A stretch of DNA of 64,000 nt from Ancylobacter amanitiformis (GTDB taxonomy: Bacteria; Pseudomonadota; Alphaproteobacteria; Rhizobiales; Xanthobacteraceae), in assembly GCF_030814815.1 (NCBI RefSeq), contig NZ_JAUSVR010000018.1, forward strand, positions 1 through 64,000. Direction: 5' to 3'. Under the pieces are notes generated by a model that saw nothing but the letters and a program-made list of their open reading frames with translations, made no database searches and was not told the origin of the DNA. This document shows positions 41,431 to 49,481 of this stretch, one piece after another. The position numbers were made by a program, and so were the translations under genes. How positions within the stretch are numbered: the stretch's first letter is position 1; each line of letters opens with the position of its first letter.

Positions 41431-41784
41431 ATGTCTGGCATCACCTATTTCGACCTCGACAATTTGCCCGCTCCACGTGAAGGCAGCCCTCTGCCGGAGC
41501 GGCGCGTCGAGGGCGATCCGAGCTTTCGCACCTGGGACCTCGCATGCACGGCTGATGGCCGTGTCACGGCGGGCATCTGGGAGGTCACGCCCGGCGCCTT
41601 CCGCTCCATCAAGGGCGCGACCTGGGAGTTCTGTTCGATAATCTCGGGCGTCTCCGAACTGATCGAGGACGGCAAGCCACCGCGCCGGATTGCGGCCGGC
41701 GACAGCTTCGTCATGCATCCCGGCTTCGAAGGCACCTGGCGCGTCCTCGAGACCACGACCAAGCTGTGGGTCACGAAGGACTGA
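41431..41784 (+). CDS. Cupin domain protein (Cupin_3 / EutQ-like)
   Basis: A 117-residue single-domain cupin. TWDLACTADGRVTAGIWEVTPG, then EFCSIISGVSELIEDG and GDSFVMHPGFEGTWRVLETTTKLWV match the DUF861/Cupin_3 pattern. ATG 41431 has AGGAAC upstream. These proteins often sit beside flavin oxidoreductases in amine catabolism. Here the downstream gene is destroyed by an IS110 insertion, so its partner is lost. Confidence 0.85.
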   Translation: MSGITYFDLDNLPAPREGSPLPERRVEGDPSFRTWDLACTADGRVTAGIWEVTPGAFRSIKGATWEFCSIISGVSELIEDGKPPRRIAAGDSFVMHPGFEGTWRVLETTTKLWVTKD

Positions 41785-41787
41785 ACC

Positions 41788-41840
41788 ATGGCCGCGCTCT
41801 ATCTCTCCGAACCGGTCGTCGCCGCCGTTTCTGAACTGAT
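41788..41840 (+). pseudogene. First ~18 codons of a gene truncated by an IS110 element
   Basis: An ATG 3 bp after the cupin stop, with AAGGA upstream, starts MAALYLSEPVVAAVSELI before the sequence passes into IS110-type DNA near 41840. It was evidently the next gene of the cupin operon. Product not recognisable. Confidence 0.4.
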
Positions 41841-42230
41841 AGTGTGGATGCCCGCTCCAGCGGGCACGTATTGTGTCGGGGCAGCGCGGTGTTGTCGCTT
41901 TAAGGGGAGGAGCACATGCCAGATGTTCATGTCCTTGCGATCGACCTGGCCAAGCGGAGTTTCCAGGTTTGCGGCACGTATCGGGGCAGGGCGGGGCGGT
42001 TCTGTTCAACCGAACGGTGTCCCGCGCGAGGCTGTTTCAGCTGTTGAGCGCGCGGCCGCCCTGCGTCGTGGCGATCGAAGCCTGCGCAACGAGCCACTAT
42101 TGGGACCGGACTGTTCAATGCCTCGGACACGACGTGCGGCTGTTTCTGCCGATCTACGTGAAGCGCTTTGTAAAGCGGCAGAACAACGATGCCGCTGACG
42201 CGATCGCCGAAGCTGACCCCCTCAACTCTA
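41841..42230 (+). mobile_element. IS110-family element, 5' fragment
   Basis: The left part of an IS110-type element: a short non-coding leader containing an 8-bp-stem hairpin (TGCCCGCT / AGCGGGCA, 41849-41866), then the start of the recombinase gene. The right part is missing where an IS5 element begins at 42231. Left boundary approximate. Confidence 0.6.
41916..42222 (+). pseudogene. IS110-family transposase, truncated and frameshifted
   Basis: Starts with GGGGAGGAG before ATG 41916 and reads MPDVHVLAIDLAKRSFQVCG, the RuvC-like first acidic residue of DEDD recombinases. A frameshift near 41980-42000 is needed to continue with GGAVLFNRTVSRARLFQLL, VVAIEACATSHYW and VKRQNNDAADA. It is cut off after EAD at the IS5 boundary, losing the last two-thirds, including the catalytic serine domain. 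Non-functional. Confidence 0.75.
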
Positions 42231-42852
42231 GGCTCAGGACTCATTGATTACCGAGCCAGAAGATGACGGTAGCGGCGATGCAGATGGCTGAGAAGAAGGT
42301 GTGGGCGCATCGGTCGTAGCGTGTGGCGATGCGCCTCCAGTCCTTGAGCTTGGCGAACAGGTTCTCGACCTTGTGCCGCTGCCGGTAGAGGATTTTGTCG
42401 TAGGGATAAGGCCGCTTGCGGCTGCGGGATGAGGGAATGCAGGGTGTGATGCCCTTGGCGGCCAGTGCCTCGCGGAACCAGGCGCTGTCGTAGCCCCGGT
42501 CGGCGATCAGGCATCTCGCCGGCGGCAAGGCATCGAGGACGAGGCGTGCACCGTTGTGGTCGCTCATCTGGCCCTCCGATAGCACCATGATGATCGGCCG
42601 GCCTTCGCCGTCGCAGACGGTGTGGAGCTTTGAGTTCAGGCCACCTTTGGTGCGCCCGATACGTCGGGGAACATCCCCTTTTTTAAGAGGCTCGCCGCCG
42701 TGCGATGAGCCTTGAGGTGGGTGGCATCGATCATGACCCGTTCGGGTCGGGGCCCTTCGCCCGCGAGGCTGGCGAAGATGCGGTTGAACACGCCCAGCCG
42801 GCTCCAGCGGATGAAGCGGCTGAGAGCTGGCTCGGTTTGTCTGAACAGTTCA
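42231..42852 (-). mobile_element. IS5-family (IS427 group) element, truncated
   Basis: The 3' part of an IS5 element on the minus strand. Its end GGCTCAGGACTCAT at 42231 is flanked by TA, as expected for this group, and resembles the end of the intact IS5 at 44138-44974. The 5' third is missing at 42852, where an IS3 element starts. Confidence 0.75.
42241..42852 (-). pseudogene. IS5-family transposase, 5'-truncated
   Basis: Two frames are used: the upstream frame gives LSRFIRWSRLGVFNRIFASL, PERVMIDATHLKAHRTAASL and KKGMFPDVSGAPK; the downstream frame gives GGLNSKLHTVCDGEGRP, ADRGYDSAWFREAL and NLFAKLKDWRRIATRYDR before the stop at 42241. The change of frame at an A/G-rich run is normal for this group. 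The N-terminal ~60 residues are missing. Confidence 0.8.
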
Positions 42853-42883
42853 TGGTCAGTCGTTAGGTGGATTTCGGCCCTGG

Positions 42884-43714
42884 TTATGCCGCAACCGGGA
42901 TTGGCTGCAGCGCGTTGAAGTAGGCCTGATCGGGCGTCTGCCGTTCCAGGCTCTGGTGAGGCCTTGTGCCGTTGTAGAAGGCCAGGTATCGGCCGATCGA
43001 GGCGCGGGCCTCGGACACGCTGGCATAGGCGCGCAGGTAGACCTCCTCGTATTTGACCGATTTCCAGATGCGCTCGACGAAGACGTTGTCGCGCCAGGCG
43101 CCCTTGCCATCCATGCTGATCCTGATGCCCGCGCCGATCAGCAGGGCGGTGAACTCGCGGCTGGTGAACTGCGAGCCCTGATCCGTATTGAAGATGTCGG
43201 GCTTGCCGAAGCGCGCCATCGCCTCCTCGACGGCCTCGACGCAGAAGGCGACGCCCCTCGTGATCGAGAGCCGCCAGGCCAGAACCTTGCGGCTGAACCA
43301 GTCGACGACGGCCGTCAGATAGACGAAGCCCCGCGCCATCGGGATGTAGGTGATGTCGATCGCCCTGACCGGATTGGGTCGCGTCACCGGCAGCTTGCGC
43401 AAGAGATAGGGGAAGATCTTGTGCCCCGGCGCCGGCTTTGACGTGTTCGGTCGGCGATAGAGCGCCTCGATCCCCATGCGCTTCATCAGCGTGGCGACGT
43501 GGAGACGCCCAGCGACATGCCCCTCGGCCAGCAGCAGACCTTGCAGCATGCGGCTGCCGGCGAAGGGGTATTCCAGATGCAGCACGTCGATCGCGCGCAT
43601 CAAGGCCAGATCGGCGGCAGGAACCGCGCGGGGCAGATAATAGACGCTGCCCCGGCTGATCCCGAGCACTTTCGCCTGCCGGCTCAGTGGCAGATCGTGT
43701 GCGCGGTCGATCAT
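42884..43714 (-). CDS. IS3-family transposase OrfB
   Basis: A 276-residue intact DDE integrase: MIDRAHDLPLSRQAKVLGIS, the HTH-like VATLMKRMGIEALYRRP, first D in RAIDITYIPMARG, second D in FNTDQGSQFTS, E near VERIWKSVKYEEVY, and the usual NGTRPHQSL. Catalytic residues are all present, but its OrfA partner is broken, so the element is probably immobile unless complemented. Confidence 0.92.
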   Translation of the reverse strand: MIDRAHDLPLSRQAKVLGISRGSVYYLPRAVPAADLALMRAIDVLHLEYPFAGSRMLQGLLLAEGHVAGRLHVATLMKRMGIEALYRRPNTSKPAPGHKIFPYLLRKLPVTRPNPVRAIDITYIPMARGFVYLTAVVDWFSRKVLAWRLSITRGVAFCVEAVEEAMARFGKPDIFNTDQGSQFTSREFTALLIGAGIRISMDGKGAWRDNVFVERIWKSVKYEEVYLRAYASVSEARASIGRYLAFYNGTRPHQSLERQTPDQAYFNALQPIPVAA

Positions 43715-44021
43715 CGCTTTGCGCTCGGAAGGCCGGCCTTGCCGAGCGCGTCGGACAAAAATCGTTCTCCGGCGTCAGCTCCCCAATCTTCGCATGAAGC
43801 GTCTTCACGTCGATCACGGGCGCGGTGGCTTCCGACTTCGCCTCGGACCCAAAGACGCCGGCAACCCCGTCAAGAAGCTGGCTGCGCCATTACGTGATCT
43901 GGTTGGGGTGGACGTCGAACTGCTGCGCCAGGTCAGCCAGCGTCTTCTCGCCCTTGATCGCCGCCAGCGCGACCTTCGCCTTGAAAGCCGGGCTGTGGTT
44001 CCGGCGCACACCTCTCGTCAT
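43711..44021 (-). pseudogene. IS3-family OrfA, nonsense and frameshift mutations
   Basis: From ATG 44021 it reads [39 protein letters not shown] and then an in-frame TAA (43892-43890) before WRSQLLDGVAGVFGSE. Later, a T-run near 43756-43760 seems one base short: the family's NDFLSDALGKAGL appears only after a frame change. Two independent lesions make this OrfA dead. Confidence 0.75.
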
Positions 44022-44086
44022 ATCCGCTCCTGTTCACGGCAATCATGCCGCGTTCAGGCCGAAAAGCCACCTACGCCCGGTGTCCA

Positions 44087-44133
44087 GATTTCCCGAGCCA
44101 GATCTCGATCAATCAAATGCCGGGAATGAACAC
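44087..44133 (+). repeat. Right-end remnant of an IS481 element
   Basis: ATCAAATGCCGGGAATGAACA at 44113-44133 (counting the final base) differs at one position from the IS481 end at 2063-2083 and has the same orientation. Upstream bases still encode a degraded transposase tail (INQMPGMNT before TAG 44136-44138). The body of the element is gone. Confidence 0.7.
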
Positions 44134-44207
44134 TTAGGGCTCGGACCCATAAAATGGTTGGCTTCGTTTGCCCGGTGTGATTCACGGCTTCCGGGAGGAA
44201 GCGCGGA

Positions 44208-44599
44208 TGAATCGGGATCGTTTCTGGCTCACGGATGCGCAGTTCACTCGGATCGCGCCGCATCTGCCGACGGATACGCGCGGCAAGCCGCGTGTTGACG
44301 ACCGCCGCGTGATCAGCGGCATCGTCCACGTCCTGAAATCCGGCGGACGTTGGATCGACGCGCCGCCGGACTACGGGCCACGCAAGACGCTCTACAATCG
44401 TTATGTCCGCTGGGCCGCCAAGGGCGTCTGGGTCGATCTCTTCCATGCTCTGGCAAGCGCTGGAGGTCCCCCGGTCCAGGTGCTCATCGACTCCTCTGCC
44501 GTGAAGGCGCACCGCTCGGCCTCGGGCGGAAAAGGGGGGAGCGCAACCAAGCCATCGGCCGCTCACGCGGCGGGCGCACGACCAAGATCCACGCGCTGA
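44208..44599 (+). CDS. IS5-family transposase OrfA
   Basis: A 130-residue N-terminal part: MNRDRFWLTDAQFTRIAPHL, KPRVDDRRVISGIVHVLKSGG, DAPPDYGPRKTLYNRYVRWA and the first catalytic D in VLIDSSAVKAHRSASGGKGG. AGGAAG precedes ATG 44208. Translation is expected to shift at the A4G6 run near 44529-44538 to join OrfB. Confidence 0.88.
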
Positions 44600-44964
44600 C
44601 TGATCGCAAGTGCAGGCCCATCGCCTTCCTGCTCACCGGAGGCCAAGTCGCCGATTGCACGGCGGGGTCGGTCCTGCTCAAGCAGATGCCCGCCGCCCGC
44701 ATCCTCCACGGCGACAAGGGCTACGACAGCAACGCCATCCGTCGTCAGGTCGAGGAGAACGGCACGATGCCCAACATCCCGCCCAAGGCCAACAGGCGCT
44801 GGAAAAACTGCTTCTCCCCTGCGCTCTATCGCAACCGAAACGCCATCGAGCGCATGTTCTGCCGCCTCAAGGACTTCCGTCGCATCGCCACCCGATACGA
44901 CCGCAACGCCGTCAACTTCCTCGCTGCCGTCTGCATCGCGGCAACCGTCAGCTACTGGTTATGA
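44529..44964 (+). CDS. IS5-family transposase OrfB (frameshift product)
   Basis: The second frame continues NQAIGRSRGGRTTKIHALTD, then ILHGDKGYDSNAIRRQVEE with the second catalytic D, and ends with RNAIERMFCRLKDFRRIATR, which holds the catalytic E, and VSYWL. It has no independent start and is expected to be expressed as an OrfAB fusion by programmed frameshifting. Confidence 0.85.
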
Positions 44965-44974
44965 GTCTCGACCC

Positions 44975-45261
44975 TAGATAGGCGCCACGCCGCTTGACGG
45001 TGCCCGTCGTCGTGTGACCGTTGCTTGTCATAGCCGTCGGAAGAAAGAACGTCGCCGTTTCCGAAGGATCAATGACCTTCCCGCCGGCGCGCTTCCAAGC
45101 GGTCGCGATCGTGCTGGCGTGACGACGTAAAGGTAGGTCCTGCCAATGCGGATGCAACGCACGCCGTCAAGCTCGATGGCGCCGTCAAAGACCTATGGGG
45201 CTGAAGCTGAGAGCTCACGCGAGCGTCGTTAGAGGACTGCAGCGTATCGAGCGCAGACATA
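44975..45261. other. Region with a possible broken minus-strand gene next to the IS5 end
   Basis: On the minus strand GAIELDGVRCIRIGRTYLYVV in one frame is followed in another by HASTIATAWKRAGGKVIDPS and ETATFFLPTAM, as if a single gene had a frameshift near 45120 and lost its 3' end to the IS5 at 44974. The evidence is only compositional; no family is recognised. Confidence 0.25.
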
Positions 45262-45687
45262 TCAAGGCGCGACCAGGCTGTGCGGCTCCCATTCGCTGCG
45301 CGGGATTTTCTCACCGAGGACGTGATCCAGGGACACGATATCGAGCCCGTCCGGCGTGGTCTGGCATATGTAGGACAAATGATACCAGGAGCCCTTGCTT
45401 CTCACGGCGGCACCTGGCGCACGGACGGCGACACCGGCCACTTTCACCTCGGCGAAGGCGTAGGCAACGAGTTCGTCTGGGCTCATGTCAGGATGTTGGC
45501 GCCGCACGTCCCCCATGGCCCGCGCATCGCATCTCTGTTCCCCGCGAAAGCTCGGATCGATGTGCGCCATCTCCCGGGCGATCTCCTGCCTATGGGGATG
45601 GGGATCGGCGCCCGTAGCGGTCTTGGCATGCGCCGCCGGCACCAGCGCCGCCGTGCAGTAAAGGACAATGGCGGTCGTCAGTCTCAT
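45262..45687 (-). CDS. DUF930-like exported protein
   Basis: A 141-residue protein with a Sec signal peptide (MRLTTAIVLYCTAALVPAAHA, cleavage near residue 21). The mature part has a CDARAMGDVRR...PDMSPDELVAYAFAEVKVAG segment and SKGSWYHLSYICQTTPDGLDIVSL, then GEKIPRSEWEPH, matching the DUF930 pattern found widely in Rhizobiales (Cys-x-x-x-AM, VVAYA, G-WY-L-F-C, P-W--H). Role unknown; periplasmic. It stands alone beside the IS cluster and supports the taxonomic placement. Confidence 0.8.
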   Translation of the reverse strand: MRLTTAIVLYCTAALVPAAHAKTATGADPHPHRQEIAREMAHIDPSFRGEQRCDARAMGDVRRQHPDMSPDELVAYAFAEVKVAGVAVRAPGAAVRSKGSWYHLSYICQTTPDGLDIVSLDHVLGEKIPRSEWEPHSLVAP

Positions 45688-45775
45688 ATCGCCTCGCGAA
45701 TTATGCGATCGGCCGCTCGCTAATCCGGGATTGAGGCGGAAGCGCGTCTGCCGGCCACCATCCGTCGACGGGGGA

Positions 45776-46207
45776 TCATGCGATCCCGGCCCTGTGCTCC
45801 TCGTCGATGGAGCGCGTATCGCCGGTGGCGATGATGGTTCGGGTTGCGTCGATCGAGGCGTAGATCCAGAGGATCTTCATGGTCTCGGTCGCCGACATGT
45901 TGATGAATCGATGGGGCAGCCCGGCGGGAATCCAGGTGATATCCCCGGCTTTCAGTCCGTGACGGACGCCATCTATCTCGGCAACCGCGTTGCCCTCCAG
46001 CAGCATCACGCTCTCCTCGCAATTATGGCTATGCAAGGGAATCGCTGCGCCCGGCTCGAAGAGGGTGATGCCGTTGATGAAGCCGGTCGCTCCGACCTTG
46101 CGGGTCACAAGCGGGATTGTCCGCGCGCCACCCCCACGCGCTCGCGCGGGGATCTCGTCGGGGCGCAGGATCGCCGGGCGCGGCCTTTCAGGTTGGGCAT
46201 CGCTCAT
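45776..46207 (-). CDS. Cupin domain protein
   Basis: A 143-residue small-molecule-binding cupin. GASIPLHSHNCEES-type metal motif (FEPGAAIPLHSHNCEESVML, about residues 58-77) and GDITWIPAGLPHRFIN supply the expected two histidine boxes. ATG 46207 is chosen for the GAGGAA upstream; 46234 is also possible. It is downstream of the aldehyde dehydrogenase and ends the leftward operon from 50474. Role likely in handling a carboxylate intermediate or as a binding protein. Confidence 0.87.
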   Translation of the reverse strand: MSDAQPERPRPAILRPDEIPARARGGGARTIPLVTRKVGATGFINGITLFEPGAAIPLHSHNCEESVMLLEGNAVAEIDGVRHGLKAGDITWIPAGLPHRFINMSATETMKILWIYASIDATRTIIATGDTRSIDEEHRAGIA

Positions 46208-46223
46208 TGCTGGGTTCCTCGGT

Positions 46224-47621
46224 TCACTCGGCATTCTCGACTTTGGCAGGCCCCGTCGCAGGGCCGATCCACAGCGTCTTCACGTTGACGAATTCCTTTA
46301 TCCCGTAAATGCCGAGTTCGCGGCCATATCCAGACTTCTTGATGCCGCCGAAGGGCAGGCGCGGATCGGATGCCACCATGCCGTTGATAAAGACTGCGCC
46401 GGCATCGATCCGGCGGGCAAGCGAGCGGGCCCGGGCAAGGTCCTTCGTCCATAGGGCCGCGCCGAGGCCGAATTCGGTGGCATTGGCCAGCCGGACAGCC
46501 TCGGTCGCATCCTTGACGCGGATGACAGCCGCGACCGGACCGAAGGTCTCCTCGTCGAAGGCCGCCATGCCCGGCATCACATGGTCCAGAACAGTGGGCG
46601 GATAGAAGAATCCGGGACCGTCGATGGGTGCACCGCCGGCCTTTAAGGTGGCGCCGGCGGCGATCGTGCGCATCACCTGGTCATGCAGGCCGGCACGCAA
46701 ATTGGCGCGTGCCATCGGGCCGATATGGGTGTCGCGCTCCCTGGGGTCGCCGATCTTCAGCTTTCCGACGCCGGCGACGAAAGCGGAGACGAAACGGTCG
46801 GCGACGGTCTCTTCCACGATGAAGCGCTTGGCGTTGACGCAGCTCTGTCCCACATTGACGAAGCGGGCCTTCACGGCCACCTCGGCCGCGGCCTCGACAT
46901 CGGCATCGCCGAGCACAATGAAGGGGTCCGAACCGCCGAGTTCCAATACCTGCTTCTTCAGAGCCCTGCCGGCCTGAGCGGCGACGATCGCGCCGACCTC
47001 GGTGGATCCCGTGAGGGTGACCGCCGCGATGCGATCATCGGCGATGATGCCGGCAACCCGTTCGGGCTCGATGAGCAAGGTGCGGAACAAGCCTTCGGGA
47101 CAGCCGGCGGCGCGCATGATCTCCTCGATGGCGAGAGCGCAGGCCGGGACGTTGTTGGCATGCTTGAGAATGGCGCCATTGCCTGCAGCAAAGGCCGGGG
47201 CGGCGAAACGGAAGAACTGCCAGAAGGGATAGTTCCACGGCATGATGGCCAGCACGACGCCGAGAGGATCGAACACGATCGCGCTTTCGGTGGCATTGGT
47301 GGCGATCGATTCGTCGGCGAGATAGCGCGGCGCCATGACGGCGTAGAAATCGCAGTTCCACGCGCACTTCTCGATCTCGGCTTCCGATTCCGGGAGAGGC
47401 TTGCCCATCTCCTCGGTCACCAGCGCCGCATAGCGATCCTTGTCGACTCTCAGGATGCGCGCCATCGAGCGGAGCAGTACGACGCGCTCCCCGATGGGCG
47501 TGCGCCGCCAGCCCTCCTGCGCCACCGCGGCACCGGCGAGGGCGGCCTCGATGTCGGCAAGCGTGTGGAGATCGAACCGCGCGATCGGCGCGCCGGTCGT
47601 GGGGTTGAGGGAAACGATCAT
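46224..47621 (-). CDS. Succinate-semialdehyde-type aldehyde dehydrogenase (Sad/YneI-like)
   Basis: A 465-residue ALDH. VLAIMPWNYPFWQFFRFAAP, LTGSTEVGAIVAAQAG, the glutamate in LELGGSDPFIVLGDAD and the catalytic Cys in NVGQSCVNAKRFIVEE are intact. The segment ESEAEIEKCAWNCDFYA is characteristic of the YneI/Sad subgroup oxidising succinate semialdehyde and related small oxo acids. It follows the hydrolase genes by about 100 bp. It probably produces a dicarboxylate feeding the TCA cycle. Confidence 0.9.
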   Translation of the reverse strand: MIVSLNPTTGAPIARFDLHTLADIEAALAGAAVAQEGWRRTPIGERVVLLRSMARILRVDKDRYAALVTEEMGKPLPESEAEIEKCAWNCDFYAVMAPRYLADESIATNATESAIVFDPLGVVLAIMPWNYPFWQFFRFAAPAFAAGNGAILKHANNVPACALAIEEIMRAAGCPEGLFRTLLIEPERVAGIIADDRIAAVTLTGSTEVGAIVAAQAGRALKKQVLELGGSDPFIVLGDADVEAAAEVAVKARFVNVGQSCVNAKRFIVEETVADRFVSAFVAGVGKLKIGDPRERDTHIGPMARANLRAGLHDQVMRTIAAGATLKAGGAPIDGPGFFYPPTVLDHVMPGMAAFDEETFGPVAAVIRVKDATEAVRLANATEFGLGAALWTKDLARARSLARRIDAGAVFINGMVASDPRLPFGGIKKSGYGRELGIYGIKEFVNVKTLWIGPATGPAKVENAE

Positions 47622-47728
47622 GACAACACGTGCCTTTCGGGCGGCGAGGAGCTGAATGTTTCAGGCGGTGTCATTGACGCGCTCATCCGCCCGCGGCCGG
47701 CCGGCCGGATCGCGCTCGGCGCCGGCCA

Positions 47729-48505
47729 TCATTTCGAGAGGACGAACTCGGTCACGCTCGCCATGTCGTTGCCGAACCACGCGCGAATGCCGGCGCGACG
47801 AGAGCCCAGATACCGGGTCGTACCGTTCTCGAGGATCATGGGCAGATCGTGCCCCGGCACCAGCACGGTTCCCGGACGCCGACGCCATATCTCCCAGATC
47901 ATCTCGATCGACCGGCGGCTCACCGCAGCGTCATAGGTCATGTCGGTATCGCCGGAGACCAGTTCGGCACGGTTCTTCGCGGCATCGCCGGTGAAGATGA
48001 AATCACGATGCTCGGTCCGCCAGTGGAAGATCAGGCATCCCGGTGTATGGCCCGGCGCGACATGCGCGGTCATGCCGGGAAACACCTCCGCACCGTCGGT
48101 GATCTTCTCGCAGCTCGGCCAGTCGTCGAGTGCGCGCACATAGAGCTCGGGCACCGGTGTCTCGCCCCATGGCTCGTTCAGCGCCCACGAGATCTCATCG
48201 GCACCGATGACGATCCGGGCGTGGCGGAACAGCGTCCAGTTGACCGAGTGGTCGTAATGGGAATGCGTGAGCAACAGGTCCGTCACATCCGCGGGAACCA
48301 GGTTGCGCTCGCGAAGCTGTTCCAGGATCAGCTTGCGCATGCCGAAATTGCCGGCATCGACGAGCGCCAGCCGGCCGCCGGACCGGATCATCGCCACCGT
48401 GCTCCAGCCCATCCCGCCATGGCACATCGACTTGCCGGGAAAGCCGCAGATCATAACGTCGAGAGGCCCACCGGCCAGCTCGGGGGCCTCGCTCAGCTCA
48501 CTCAT
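47729..48505 (-). CDS. Metallo-beta-lactamase-fold hydrolase (lactonase-like)
   Basis: A 258-residue MBL-fold enzyme. The di-zinc motif is TDLLLTHSHYDHSVNW (HxHxDH), with further ligands in HVAPGHTPGCLIFHW and IFTGDAAKNRAEL, and a late VPGHDLPM. The arrangement resembles AttM/AhlM-type lactonases. It overlaps the amidohydrolase gene by 8 bp. It may open a lactone or ester intermediate of the carboxylate pathway; quorum quenching cannot be excluded. Confidence 0.88.
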   Translation of the reverse strand: MSELSEAPELAGGPLDVMICGFPGKSMCHGGMGWSTVAMIRSGGRLALVDAGNFGMRKLILEQLRERNLVPADVTDLLLTHSHYDHSVNWTLFRHARIVIGADEISWALNEPWGETPVPELYVRALDDWPSCEKITDGAEVFPGMTAHVAPGHTPGCLIFHWRTEHRDFIFTGDAAKNRAELVSGDTDMTYDAAVSRRSIEMIWEIWRRRPGTVLVPGHDLPMILENGTTRYLGSRRAGIRAWFGNDMASVTEFVLSK

Positions 48506-49394
48506 CGGATGCTCCTGCCGGAAAGCCGTAAAGACGGGCTGGGTTCGACACCAGGATCTGTTCGATCAGCGATGAATCCGGGATGGCGTCCCACAGGACC
48601 CTCAGCGCCAGGGCGTCGTCCATATCGGCGAAGGGTTCGATTTGCTTCGCGTTCTGGCGCGAGGAACGGCCACCCCCCGTATGCGGCCAATCCGAACCCC
48701 ACAGCAGGGCCTGAGGATTGGCGGCCATCAGTTCCCGAATGAAGGGAATGATCGCCGGGACGTTGTGCGGCCCCGTCAGGCGCTCGATGGCGGACATCTT
48801 CACCACCACGTGCCCCTTTCGCACAAGCGCGAGCAGCGTTTGGAACGCCGTGACGGCAAGACCCGCCGTTGGATCAACGAGAGCGAAATGGTCGACCACG
48901 AGTGGAACCGGCAGGCGCTCGATGCGAGACGCAAGCGCCTCGATGACCGGTAGCCGCGTCAGCACCTGCACATGCCAGTTCGAACCGGCGAGCTGCCTGG
49001 CGTTCTCGTCGAGCACGGCCCAGACGTGGTCAGGGTCGTGAACGCCGTGGGTTGCCGCATTCACGCGAACACCGCGAACGCCAGCCCGATCCAGGTCCTC
49101 GAGTTCGGCATCGCTGATACGGCCGTCAAGGACCGCGATCGCCCGAGCGCGGGGCCCGAGCCGCGCCAGCCCGGCGAGCAGGCGCGCATTGTCGGTGCCA
49201 TAGACGCTCGGCTGGATCAGCACGACGCGATCGATGCCGAGCCGCTTGTGCATTGCGTCCAGCTGATACTCGGTCGCGTCGCCGGGCGTGTAGACGCGCT
49301 GAGCCGCAAAAGGATAGCTCTGCGCCGGTCCGAAGAGATGCACGTGGCAGTCGCACGCCCCCCGTGGAATCGTGTGACGAAACTGTTCTGTCAT
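48498..49394 (-). CDS. Amidohydrolase-family lactonase (2-pyrone-4,6-dicarboxylate hydrolase-like)
   Basis: A 298-residue TIM-barrel hydrolase. GACDCHVHLFGPAQSYPFA (HxH metal motif), the PLVVDHFALVDP region, VVVKMSAIERLT and the terminal LLWGSDWPHTGGG are the landmarks of the LigI/PDC hydrolase group. ATG 49394 was preferred over 49403. In lignin-type catabolism LigI opens a pyrone dicarboxylate to an open-chain tricarboxylate, which fits the adjacent tricarboxylate transporter genes, but the actual lactone is unknown. Confidence 0.85.
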   Translation of the reverse strand: MTEQFRHTIPRGACDCHVHLFGPAQSYPFAAQRVYTPGDATEYQLDAMHKRLGIDRVVLIQPSVYGTDNARLLAGLARLGPRARAIAVLDGRISDAELEDLDRAGVRGVRVNAATHGVHDPDHVWAVLDENARQLAGSNWHVQVLTRLPVIEALASRIERLPVPLVVDHFALVDPTAGLAVTAFQTLLALVRKGHVVVKMSAIERLTGPHNVPAIIPFIRELMAANPQALLWGSDWPHTGGGRSSRQNAKQIEPFADMDDALALRVLWDAIPDSSLIEQILVSNPARLYGFPAGASDE

Positions 49395-49481
49395 GCCACA
49401 CATGTCCCCGGCAGGTGGCCGCCCGCGGCGGGGCGGCGATAAAGCAGGTTTTCTGAGGAAGCGACGTTCTGAGGCGCCCGA

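Larger units (their letters stand above)
42853..44086 (-). mobile_element. IS3-family insertion sequence, copy 2
   Basis: A 1,234-bp element unrelated in detail to copy 1. The ends share TGG(T/A)CA...TAGGTGG.TTTCGGCC in inverted orientation. It sits directly against the truncated IS5 on one side and an IS481 right end on the other, with no 3-bp duplication, implying deletions or recombination after insertion. Confidence 0.75.
44138..44974 (+). mobile_element. IS5-family (IS427 group) insertion sequence, apparently complete
   Basis: An 837-bp element flanked by TA on both sides, with ends GGGCTCGGACCCATAA and the complement of GGGTCGAGACTCATAA. It inserted exactly at the TAG end of the IS481 remnant. 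It carries two overlapping transposase frames with no internal stop before the frameshift site. Confidence 0.8.
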
